NCBI RefSeq assembly: GCF_001905665.1
Contig: NZ_LIVX01000006.1
Location: 458,082-522,081, forward strand
Source: Streptomyces sp. CB02261
GTDB taxonomy: Bacteria > Actinomycetota > Actinomycetes > Streptomycetales > Streptomycetaceae
Direction: 5' to 3'
DNA: 64,000 nt
Shown: positions 56,894 through 64,000 of the stretch, in pieces
How the letters are laid out: each line of letters starts with the position of its first letter
Position numbering within the stretch: position 1 is the first letter of the stretch
The notes under the pieces: generated by a model
Seen by the model: the letters and a program-made list of their open reading frames with translations, nothing else
Database searches by the model: none
Told to the model about the DNA's origin: nothing
Translations under genes and position numbers: made by a program

Positions 56894-59509
56894 GTGCTCG
56901 AAGGCTTCGGCGAAGCGCTCGCGGACCGGGAGTACTACCTGCCGCTGACCAGCGTGGCCGACCCCGGGCCGCGCTTCGCTCCCAGCGAGGTGCCGCCAGG
57001 TTTGCGCGGCGCCGCCCAAGGCATCTGGACGGCCTGGGGCAGTCCGCGGACCGGGCTCGCCGAGCAGGGCTGGAAGATCCACGTGTCGGCGCGGCTGGAC
57101 CGGGCGCAGCACGTGCTCGACACGGTCGCCGGGATCTGCTTCTCGGAAGGCGTGCCGTTCAAGCACCTGAGCGCCCGGCTCTTCTTCCTGTTCCTCCATC
57201 ACAAACACGCCGGCCGGGCCCAGTCGGGCAAGTTCTGCGCCGCGTATCCGCCGGACACGGCGACCGCCCGCCGGCTGCTGGAACGCCTGCGCGACGCGCT
57301 CGACGGGGAGGAGGGACCGTACATCCTCACCGACCGGCGCTATCGCGACTCGCGGACCGTCCACTACCGCTACGGCTCCTTCGGCGGCCGCACCCGGCTG
57401 CGGGCCGACGGCACCCTGGAGGGGCTGGTCCGCGACGGCTCCGGCCGCGAGGTCGTGGACCTGCGGCTGCCCGCCTTCCACCTGCCCGCGGGGATCGCGG
57501 ACCCCTTCGTGGAGCAGGAGGAGCAGCCGCACGTGGGCCCGATCCTGATCCGCGACTACGAGGTGGTCCGCGCGGTGCGCCTGAGCAACGCCGGCGGCAC
57601 GTACCAGGCGCGGGACCGGCGGACCGGCCGCACCGTCTTCGTCAAGGAGGCTCGCGCCCACAACGGCCTTGTCTTCGACGGGACCGACGCGCAGCGACGG
57701 CTGCGGCACGAGTACGGCGTGCTGCGCGAGCTGCACGAGGCCGTCCCGGGGGTGGGCCCGGAGCCGCTGGACCACTTCACGGAGTGGGAGCACGACTTCC
57801 TCGTCACCGAGTACGTCGCCGGGCAGCCGTTGGTGGGCTGGCTGAGCCGGTCCTCTCCGCTGGCCCGCGCCGACCGCACGGGCGAGTCCGTCGCCGCGTA
57901 CTACGAGGCGTGCCGGCGCCTGCTGGCCGGCCTTGACGCCTCACTGGAGCGGCTGCACGCCGCCGGCTACCGGTTCGGTGACCTCAGTCTGGGCAATGTC
58001 ATGGTCACGCCCTCGGGTGAGGTCCGGCTGGTGGACTTCGAGGCGGCCTCGGCGCTGTCCGCGGCACCCTCCGGGATGGGCACCCCGGGGTACACGCCGC
58101 CAGCCGGCCTGCTCCGGGCCGACTCCGATCCGCTGCTGCAGGACCGGTACGGCATGTCGGCGGTCGCGTTCGCCTTCCTGGCGCCGTTGAACGAGATCGC
58201 CGAACACGCGCCCGCCAACCTCGACCTGCTGCGCCGCGACCTGGCGGACGTGGCTCCGCCGCCGGACCTGTGGCAGCGGGCCACCGCCCACTACCTGACG
58301 GGGGGCCAGGCGTCGCGGAACCAGGACGATCCCGACCGTCTGCCCTCCCTCGGCCTGCCCTCCCCCACCGAGCTGGACACTGATCCGCGCGGCTGCCTCA
58401 CCCGGCTCTCCGAGCAGGTGACCGCGGGGCTGCTGGAGATGGCCGACGCCGACCGGCCGGAGTGGGCCTTCCCGCCCTCGCCCGAGGCGTTCCGGACCAA
58501 CAACGTGTGCCTGGCCTACGGCACGGCCGGGGTGGTGCACGCCCTGCACCGCGCCGGGGTTTCCGTGCCGGACGAGATACGGGAACGGCTGCGCCGCGAC
58601 ACTCTGGCGCAGCGCGACGCGCTGCCCCCCGGACTGCTCGTCGGCTCGGCCGGCATCGCCCGGGTACTGGCCGGCCTCGGTCTTCTGGACGAGGCCGTCG
58701 ACCTGCTCCGCGACGCCGACGACCACGCGCTCCTCGCCTCCTGCGGCGCGCTGGCCGGCGGCCGGGCCGGGGTCGGCCTGAGCTGGCTCGCCCTGCACCG
58801 GCTGACCGGCGAGAGCGGCCACCTGGAGCGGGCCGCCGCGGCGGGAGAGCGCCTGCTGCGTACCCCCGACCTGCCGGCCACCCTCGGCGAGCACGACGCC
58901 CGCGGCCTGCTGCACGGCCGCTCGGGGGTCGCCCTCTTCCTCCACCGCCTGGCCCGCCACACGGACGATCCCCGCTATCGGAAGGCGGGCAGCGTACTGC
59001 TCCACCAGGAGCTGGACCGGACCTTTGCGCTGGACGACGGTTCCCTGTCCCTCTCCGACGACGCACGCCTCACCCGCGCGATGCCGTACCTGGCCACGGG
59101 CGCGGCCGGCGTCGCGGCGGTACTCACCCGATACGCCGCCACCGCACCGGACGAACGCTGCGCCGCCGCACTGCCGAGGCTGGTGGCCGGCATCCGGGTC
59201 TCCCGCGCCACGAAGGAGGCGGGCCTGTACCGGGGACTGGCCGGGCTGAGCTGGTTCCTGACCGAGCACGCCGAGCTCACCGGCACGGACGCCGCCCGCG
59301 GGGACGCCGTGCGTGCGGCGACCGGCTTGCTGAAGTACGCCGTCCCGTACCGGCGCGGTGTCCGCTTCCTCGGAGCGGGTTCACAGCGGTTCACCGCCGA
59401 CCTGTCCAGTGGCGGAGCCGGCGTCCTGCTGGCCCTCCACCGTCTGCTGGCCGGACCGCTCCTGACGGAGCCCCACCCCGCGCGCCCCCGGATCCCCGCG
59501 GCCCACTGA
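56894..59509 (+). CDS. Class III lanthipeptide synthetase (LanKC)
   Basis: 871 residues from GTG 56894 after GCGAGGAG. Three parts: N-terminal lyase-like region (about 1-215, including KIHVSARLDRAQHVL and SSARLFFL-like HLSARLFFLFLHHKH), a protein-kinase-like domain (about 225-500; Lys251 in VFVKEAR, Asp363 and Asn368 in GDLSLGNVMV, Asp381 in LVDFEAA) that phosphorylates Ser/Thr, and a C-terminal LanC-like cyclase (about 515-865). In the cyclase, LYRGLAG and DLSSGGAG stand where zinc-binding Cys and Cys-His motifs occur in LanC and class IV LanL, so the zinc ligands are missing; this defines class III rather than IV. It should install lanthionine or labionin bridges in the peptide encoded just downstream. 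Confidence 0.93.
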   Translation: MLEGFGEALADREYYLPLTSVADPGPRFAPSEVPPGLRGAAQGIWTAWGSPRTGLAEQGWKIHVSARLDRAQHVLDTVAGICFSEGVPFKHLSARLFFLFLHHKHAGRAQSGKFCAAYPPDTATARRLLERLRDALDGEEGPYILTDRRYRDSRTVHYRYGSFGGRTRLRADGTLEGLVRDGSGREVVDLRLPAFHLPAGIADPFVEQEEQPHVGPILIRDYEVVRAVRLSNAGGTYQARDRRTGRTVFVKEARAHNGLVFDGTDAQRRLRHEYGVLRELHEAVPGVGPEPLDHFTEWEHDFLVTEYVAGQPLVGWLSRSSPLARADRTGESVAAYYEACRRLLAGLDASLERLHAAGYRFGDLSLGNVMVTPSGEVRLVDFEAASALSAAPSGMGTPGYTPPAGLLRADSDPLLQDRYGMSAVAFAFLAPLNEIAEHAPANLDLLRRDLADVAPPPDLWQRATAHYLTGGQASRNQDDPDRLPSLGLPSPTELDTDPRGCLTRLSEQVTAGLLEMADADRPEWAFPPSPEAFRTNNVCLAYGTAGVVHALHRAGVSVPDEIRERLRRDTLAQRDALPPGLLVGSAGIARVLAGLGLLDEAVDLLRDADDHALLASCGALAGGRAGVGLSWLALHRLTGESGHLERAAAAGERLLRTPDLPATLGEHDARGLLHGRSGVALFLHRLARHTDDPRYRKAGSVLLHQELDRTFALDDGSLSLSDDARLTRAMPYLATGAAGVAAVLTRYAATAPDERCAAALPRLVAGIRVSRATKEAGLYRGLAGLSWFLTEHAELTGTDAARGDAVRAATGLLKYAVPYRRGVRFLGAGSQRFTADLSSGGAGVLLALHRLLAGPLLTEPHPARPRIPAAH

Positions 59510-59620
59510 GGGCACCGGGCGGGGCGCCCCCTGAACGCCTGGGCACGGCGGCGGACAACTCCGTGCCGAGGTACGCGGTTACCGAGTGATACAACCCCGA
59601 GAAGAAGACGGAGAGCATCC

Positions 59621-59734
59621 ATGACCCAGATCCTCGCGCTCCAGGCCCTGGACACCGAGCCGGAGGCCTACTCCCTGCCCCCCTGCTTCAGCGTCGCCTG
59701 GAGCATCAGCGACATCTTCCCCGAGCCGATGTAA
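59621..59734 (+). CDS. Class III lanthipeptide precursor peptide (LanA)
   Basis: A 37-residue gene beginning ATG 59621, 111 nt after the synthetase stop. The leader MTQILALQALDTEPEAY carries ILALQAL, the conserved helix motif bound by class III LanKC enzymes. The core region, from about Ser18, reads SLPPCFSVAWSISDIF with Ser18, Cys22, Ser24, Ser28 and Ser30, then PEPM. There is only one Cys, and it precedes most of the Ser residues, so the usual labionin pattern S-x2-S-x3-C is absent; at most one lanthionine (Ser18-Cys22) plus dehydroalanines can form. The gene is too short for most gene callers. Confidence 0.85.
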   Translation: MTQILALQALDTEPEAYSLPPCFSVAWSISDIFPEPM

Positions 59735-59760
59735 CCAGCCCGTACCCGGGAGGGGCGGGA

Positions 59761-59779
59761 CCGGTGGACCTACCACCGG
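59761..59779. terminator. Hairpin after the precursor peptide gene
   Basis: CCGGTGG-ACCTA-CCACCGG is a perfect 7-bp stem 26 nt after the stop codon; flanking GGGGCGGGA and CCCCGG can extend it. Confidence 0.55.
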
Positions 59780-59909
59780 CCCCGGCCCGGCTCGTTCGCC
59801 CGTCGGCCGCATGGCCGGGTGGTACTTCGGCGGGCAGAATGGACGTGAGAGCCCTGTCCGCCGCCGATGGCGCACGCGGCTGTCGTTCGTGCGCGGGAGA
59901 GGGCGCCGG

Positions 59910-61979
59910 GTGTCACGTAATCCACCGGGGGAAGAGCAGGGCCCCGGGCCTCTCTGGTCGGAGCCGGGAACGCTGCTGGAGCACGTGGCCGTCGCCGTGC
60001 TGGGGATGGACGACGAGGACCGGATCTGCTACTGGGGGCCCGGTGCGCGGCGACTCTTCGGATACGAGGCAGCGGACGTCCTGACCGAGCCCGCCGCCAC
60101 CCTCTTCCCCGCCGCCCCGACAGACGGGACCAGCGCGGCACAGCGACTGGCGGAACGAGGCCGCAGCCTCGGCTACTGGCGGGTACGGATGCCTGCCCTG
60201 CACCAGGACGGCACGGTCTTCGACTGCGGGTTCCGGGTCTTCCCGGTCACGGACCACACGGGCCGCTCCGTCATCGTCGGTCTGGCCAGCAGGGGCGACG
60301 AACTCGACCGCGTGAAGACCAATCTCGCCTTTCTGGACGCGCTTTTCGAGACGTGCCCGATCGGTCTCGTCATGCTCGACGAAGACCTGCGCTTCGTGCA
60401 CCTCAACCAGGCTCTCGCCGACATGGACGGGGCCTCGATCGCGGACCACATCGGGCGCCGCGTGGACGACTTCATGATCACGTCCGACGAGGGCGCCTAC
60501 CAGCGCATGCTGCGCGCCGTCGCCGACGAGGGGCGGCCCGTCGTGAGCGCGCTGGTCGTTCTTCGCACACCGGGGCGTCCCGACCGGGACCAGGTGCGGT
60601 CGGTGAGCTTCTTCCCCCTGAGCCAGGCCGGCGATACGCGGCCGGGGCTGGGCGGCCTCCTCGTGGACGTCACCGACCGCGAACAGGCCCTCGTGGAGGC
60701 GGCGGCCGGACGGCAGCGGCTGGCCATGCTGGACCGGGCCACGGCCCGCATCGGCACCACGCTGGACGTGGACGTCACCGCCCGTGAGCTGGTCGAAGCG
60801 GCTGTGCCCGAGTTCGCCGACGCCTCCGTCGTGGAGATCGTGGAGTGGATGGACGAGCCCGAGGTGTTCGACCCGGACCAGCCCCTGGTCACGCGCCGGA
60901 TCGCATCCGGCACGTCTCTGCCGCCCCCCGCTCCCGAACTCGTCGGCGGAGTGGAGCACGTGACGTACCCCCCGGGCTCCACGATCCACGAGATGGTGAC
61001 GACGGGCCTGCCCGTCCGCGTCCCCGTGGACGAGGCGTTCACGACACGGACGGTCGTCCATCGGGCCCGCAGCAGGCTGCTGCTCGACAGCGGCCTGACC
61101 AACCTCCTCATCGCTCCCCTCATCGCCCGGGGCACGGTCCAGGGAATCACCATGTTCGGCCGCTCCGCCGCCCGCCCGGCCTTCACCGAGCAGGACCTCG
61201 GCCTGGCCGGTGAACTCGCCTCGCGCGCAGCCCTGTGCCTGGACAACGCCCGCCTCTACAGCCAGGTCCAGGAGATCGCGCTGACCCTCCAACGTGCGCT
61301 GCTGCCCACCGCCCTGGCGACCAGCCCCGCTCTGCGCATCGCCCACCGCTACCTTCCCGCCAGCCACCTCACGGAGGTGGGGGGTGACTGGTACGACGTC
61401 ATCGACCTGCCGGGCGGCCGGGTCGCTCTCGTGGTCGGCGACGTCATGGGACACGGCGTACCGGCGGCCGCGGCCATGGGGAGGCTGCGGATCACCACCA
61501 AGGCCCTGGCGCGCCAGAACCTCGAACCCGACGACCTCCTCACGGAGCTCGACGCCTGCGCGCTGGAGGCGGGCATCGAGTTCGCCACCTGCCTCTACAT
61601 CAGCTACGACCCCGGCACGGGCCGAGCCCGCATCGCGAACGCCGGCCACCCCCCGCCTCTCGTGCGCGAGCCGAACGGCACGGTGAGGGTCCTCGACCAT
61701 GTCTCGGGGGTGCCCCTCGGTGTCGGCGGCTTCCGCTTCGACACACGGGAGATCGAACTCCGGGAGGGCGACACCCTGGCCCTCTACACCGACGGCCTCA
61801 TCGAGGCACGCGGCAAGGACATCGACGTGGGCATCGGCACGCTCTGCGAACAACTGGCCGTCGCTGAGGGCACGTTGGAGGAGACGGCGGACGACATCAT
61901 CGCGCACCTGCTGCCGGCCACCCCCACTGACGACACCGTGCTCGTCCTCGCCCAGATCAGCCCGGCGAAGGGCCCGTAA
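59910..61979 (+). CDS. PAS-PAS-GAF-SpoIIE-type protein phosphatase
   Basis: 689 residues from GTG 59910, preceded by GGAGAGGG. Two PAS domains (about 15-130, VAVLGMDDEDRICYWGPGARRLFGY; and about 135-260, CPIGLVMLDEDLRFVHLNQALADMDG), a GAF domain (about 270-450) and a PP2C/SpoIIE phosphatase (about 465-685; GGDWYDVIDL, GDVMGHG, NAGHPPPL, LYTDGLIE). Unlike the phosphatase at 1310 it has no HATPase domain. It should dephosphorylate an anti-anti-sigma factor in response to a small ligand. It follows the lanthipeptide genes in the same direction but after a hairpin, so a functional link is unproven. Confidence 0.92.
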   Translation: MSRNPPGEEQGPGPLWSEPGTLLEHVAVAVLGMDDEDRICYWGPGARRLFGYEAADVLTEPAATLFPAAPTDGTSAAQRLAERGRSLGYWRVRMPALHQDGTVFDCGFRVFPVTDHTGRSVIVGLASRGDELDRVKTNLAFLDALFETCPIGLVMLDEDLRFVHLNQALADMDGASIADHIGRRVDDFMITSDEGAYQRMLRAVADEGRPVVSALVVLRTPGRPDRDQVRSVSFFPLSQAGDTRPGLGGLLVDVTDREQALVEAAAGRQRLAMLDRATARIGTTLDVDVTARELVEAAVPEFADASVVEIVEWMDEPEVFDPDQPLVTRRIASGTSLPPPAPELVGGVEHVTYPPGSTIHEMVTTGLPVRVPVDEAFTTRTVVHRARSRLLLDSGLTNLLIAPLIARGTVQGITMFGRSAARPAFTEQDLGLAGELASRAALCLDNARLYSQVQEIALTLQRALLPTALATSPALRIAHRYLPASHLTEVGGDWYDVIDLPGGRVALVVGDVMGHGVPAAAAMGRLRITTKALARQNLEPDDLLTELDACALEAGIEFATCLYISYDPGTGRARIANAGHPPPLVREPNGTVRVLDHVSGVPLGVGGFRFDTREIELREGDTLALYTDGLIEARGKDIDVGIGTLCEQLAVAEGTLEETADDIIAHLLPATPTDDTVLVLAQISPAKGP

Positions 61980-62184
61980 GGGTCCTCGGTCATGTCCAGG
62001 CGGGTTCTCCTGTTCCGCTCGACGTCGGTGGAGACGGCGCGTTCGGTGTTCTGGTCCGTACGGGCAATCGACCGGCAGGCCGAAGCAGGCAGCCGGGACG
62101 AGGAGGGGCGGCCGGTTCCGGGAGCCCTGCCGGACTTCGTGGTGCTGGTCGATCCCGCTCAGCCCGGCCCCCTCCTCCCGCTGC

Positions 62185-63465
62185 CTACCCTCGCGCCTGC
62201 TCGGCCACGATGGCGTCGTCGGCGATCCGGCGCAGGGCCCGAGCCGGGCTTCCCGCGTCGGTCATGGCTCCACCGATGGTCCGCTTGGTGCTGTCGCCCA
62301 CCACAGCCCACGAGGTCTTGCCCACAGGAGGCAGGACCGACGTCGGCAGCTCGCGCAGGAACTCGTGGAGGTCCCGGTACTTGTCGTCCGCCTCCATCTG
62401 GTGGGTGACCGACACGGTCACCGGCAGCAGGTTGTTGCGTGCCGCGAACTCCCGTACGTTCTCGTCGCTGAAGAGGAAATTGAGGAACGTCCCGGTTTCC
62501 TCCCGGTGCCCGTTGCGCTTGAACGCCATGATCCAGTCGACCATCGCGGGCGCGGAGCGGGCCTCGCCGCTCCGCCCGGGCACAGGCACCTTGCCGACCT
62601 TGATTCCGGCGTCCCGCGCGAGCTGGAGCAGGGAGGGATGCCCGTTGACCATCCCCACCTCGCCGCGCACGAACGCCGCGTACGCGTCCTTGCGGTTGAG
62701 GCGCTCGGGCGGGACGGGCCCCGTGAGCCCGGCCTTCACCAGGTTCTCCTTCACCCAGTTCAGGCTGCTGATGTTCGTCTGTGAGTCGATCTCGTACGAG
62801 CCGTTGATCGCGGTGTAGCCACCGCCGCCTCCGAGCATCCAGGCCATCGCCTCGATCTGTGCCTCTTCGGGGCCCAGCGGCACCGCCACGGGGTACGTGA
62901 CTTCGGCGCGGCTCTTCAACCGCTCCGCCGCGGTCCTCAGTTCGTCCCACGTGGCCGGGGGCTTGTCTATGCCCGCCCGGGCGAACGCCTTCTCGTTGTA
63001 GAAGAGGAGCCTCGTCGAGGCCGTGAACGGCATCCCGTACTGCGTCTGCTCATGCTCTCCGGCCTCGGCGAGCGGTGGGAGGAAGTTCGCTTCCACGGGG
63101 ATCGAGAGGAGGTTCTTGACGGGATAGAGTTCGCCCCGCTCGGCGAACTCGGCGTACGAGCCGATCTGCGCCATGTCGGGAGCCCTGCCGTCCTTGACCA
63201 TGTCCGCCACCTGACGGTCGATGGTGTCCCAGGACACGATCTCCACCTCGACGTCGATGCCGGGATGAGCGGACTCGAAGGCGGCGACGAGGTCCGCCCA
63301 GTACCGCTCGGTGCTGTCGGAGCGGTCTCCGGCCACCTCGTAGTCGGCGGCCACCAACCGCAGGGTGACGTCACCCCCTCCGGAGGTGTCCGCGCAGCCT
63401 GGCGATGACACGCAGAGCACGAGAGCGGCAGCGGTGGCGGTCAGGGCATGGCGGTGCTTGGGCAC
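62185..63465 (-). CDS. ABC transporter solute-binding lipoprotein (family 1, sugar-type)
   Basis: 426 residues from GTG 63465 after AAGGGAGA, ending at TAG 62185. The signal ends in a lipobox-like VSSPGC, so it should be lipid-anchored. The body is a family 1 extracellular binding protein: WADLVAAFESAHPGIDVEVEIVSWDTI, PDMAQIGSYAEFAERGELYPV, MPFTASTRLLFYNEKAF, AFVRGEVGMVNGHPSLL, and DWIMAFKRNGHREETGTFLNFL. Such proteins bind oligosaccharides or polyols. No permease or ATPase gene is adjacent in the window, so it is an orphan or is paired with a distant MsiK-type ATPase. Confidence 0.9.
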   Translation of the reverse strand: MPKHRHALTATAAALVLCVSSPGCADTSGGGDVTLRLVAADYEVAGDRSDSTERYWADLVAAFESAHPGIDVEVEIVSWDTIDRQVADMVKDGRAPDMAQIGSYAEFAERGELYPVKNLLSIPVEANFLPPLAEAGEHEQTQYGMPFTASTRLLFYNEKAFARAGIDKPPATWDELRTAAERLKSRAEVTYPVAVPLGPEEAQIEAMAWMLGGGGGYTAINGSYEIDSQTNISSLNWVKENLVKAGLTGPVPPERLNRKDAYAAFVRGEVGMVNGHPSLLQLARDAGIKVGKVPVPGRSGEARSAPAMVDWIMAFKRNGHREETGTFLNFLFSDENVREFAARNNLLPVTVSVTHQMEADDKYRDLHEFLRELPTSVLPPVGKTSWAVVGDSTKRTIGGAMTDAGSPARALRRIADDAIVAEQARG

Positions 63466-63643
63466 GGGTTCTCCCTTTTGCTGTGCGCCACAGAAGGGCC
63501 CGCCCCCTGCCGGTCCTTCGGGTGCAGGGCAGGGAGCGGGCACGTGACGAGATCTTCGACGGAGCCGGCGGTGAGGCCGGAGACGACTCGCGCTCGATGA
63601 GCGCGAAGGGCACGACGGGCACGATGCCGTCAGGCCCGGTGGA

Positions 63644-64000
63644 TCACCCGATGGTCCAGCGCTGGAGCGCCGATCCGCTGCTGGGCTGCTGGGTGACGAG
63701 GGCGTTGTTGCCGGTGGAGGCGGTGGTGATGACCAGGCCGCTCTTGACGGAGGTCAGCGTGTGGCCGCCGCCGGTGGCCGCGGTGACGTTCCACCGCTGG
63801 TTCGTGGTCCCGGTGCACGTCCACTGGATGATGGCCGCGCCGGCCGACATGGACCCGGCGTTGACGTCGGCACAGAGTCCGGTGGCGACGTTGGCCACGG
63901 TGTAGGAGCCGTCGGACTGTGCCGTGAAGTTCCACTTCTGACTGTTGGAGCCGGTCAGGGCCGTCGTGGTGAGCTGGGTGCCGTTGCTCGCACCGGTGGG
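63644..64000 (-). CDS. C-terminal ricin-type beta-trefoil lectin domain of a secreted protein (5' part outside window)
   Basis: 119 visible codons enter from the right edge and end at TGA 63646-63644. The QxW motifs of the ricin-B fold appear as SQKWNF, NQRWNV and LQRWTI, with TVANVATGLCADVNAG and IIQWTCTGT between. This module usually sits at the end of secreted glycoside hydrolases or peptidases, where it binds galactose- or xylose-containing polymers. The catalytic part is not visible. Confidence 0.88.
   Translation of the reverse strand, partial: PTGASNGTQLTTTALTGSNSQKWNFTAQSDGSYTVANVATGLCADVNAGSMSAGAAIIQWTCTGTTNQRWNVTAATGGGHTLTSVKSGLVITTASTGNNALVTQQPSSGSALQRWTIG

Noticed and set aside
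56894..59509. Class IV (LanL) lanthipeptide synthetase
   Set aside because: The cyclase lacks the Cys and Cys-His zinc ligands required for class IV; the leader motif of the peptide also matches class III.
59910..61979. Phosphatase as part of the lanthipeptide operon
   Set aside because: A hairpin and its own ribosome site separate it from the precursor gene, and such phosphatases are widespread; linkage is unproven.
1..64000. tRNA, rRNA, riboswitch or insertion sequence
   Set aside because: I looked through the gaps by eye and found no cloverleaf with TTCGA loop, no rRNA-like stretch, no transposase and no terminal inverted repeats flanking genes; a covariance-model search would be needed to exclude small RNAs.

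Overview
The window is a 64 kb stretch of a high-GC actinobacterial chromosome, almost certainly Streptomyces. The codon usage is strongly G/C in third position, GTG starts are common, and several gene types are typical of the genus: PAS/GAF/SpoIIE-type phosphatases, a SARP regulator, a streptophobe membrane protein, DUF5133 and DUF1876 proteins, FHA/Ser-Thr kinase signalling and a class III lanthipeptide locus. I see no rRNA, tRNA, CRISPR array, insertion sequence or prophage. About 57 protein genes are called; two run off the window edges (the SARP regulator on the left, a ricin-lectin protein on the right).

Layout. 0-6.7 kb: SARP/NB-ARC regulator (partial), a PAS-GAF-phosphatase-ATPase sensor coupled to a PHP protein, a succinate-semialdehyde-type dehydrogenase and a ThuA protein with a LacI-type operator. 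6.8-9.2 kb: DUF3626 protein, class II aldolase-like protein and a convergent TetR. 9.3-17.3 kb: a phosphothreonine signalling locus (two-FHA ABC transporter, small adaptor with two TQVV motifs, soluble Ser/Thr kinase), then a streptophobe protein, a proline/serine-rich membrane-anchored protein and an FBP zinc-finger protein. 17.4-20.7 kb: glutarate/lysine catabolism (glutaryl-CoA dehydrogenase, divergent CoA-transferase, GntR) with shared GGATCC-centred operators. 20.8-32.7 kb: mixed metabolic and secreted proteins. 32.8-35.4 kb: P1B-4 metal ATPase and divergent ArsR/CzrA-type sensor with a clear operator. 35.6-42.2 kb: P450, orphan divergent SecY paralogue, PRC-barrel/DUF2382 stress protein, beta-carbonic anhydrase, small Streptomyces proteins and a DeoR regulator. 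42.2-45.8 kb: a broken NTF2/sigma-factor-tail remnant and two tandem secreted S33 hydrolases.

46.0-54.3 kb is a seven-gene minus-strand operon in which all six junctions are 4-nt start/stop overlaps: GMC oxidoreductase, metallophosphoesterase, alpha/beta hydrolase, acetoacetate-decarboxylase-like protein, a 39-residue membrane microprotein, a small membrane protein and a patatin-like lipase. The enzymes suggest an uncharacterised lipid or sterol-like pathway.

56.9-59.8 kb is the most interesting locus: a class III lanthipeptide synthetase (lyase-kinase-cyclase, zinc ligands missing) followed by a 37-residue precursor with the class III leader motif and a core containing only one cysteine, ahead of most of its serines. 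It has no dedicated transporter or protease nearby. The window closes with a second PAS/GAF/SpoIIE phosphatase, an orphan solute-binding lipoprotein and the lectin tail of a secreted protein.
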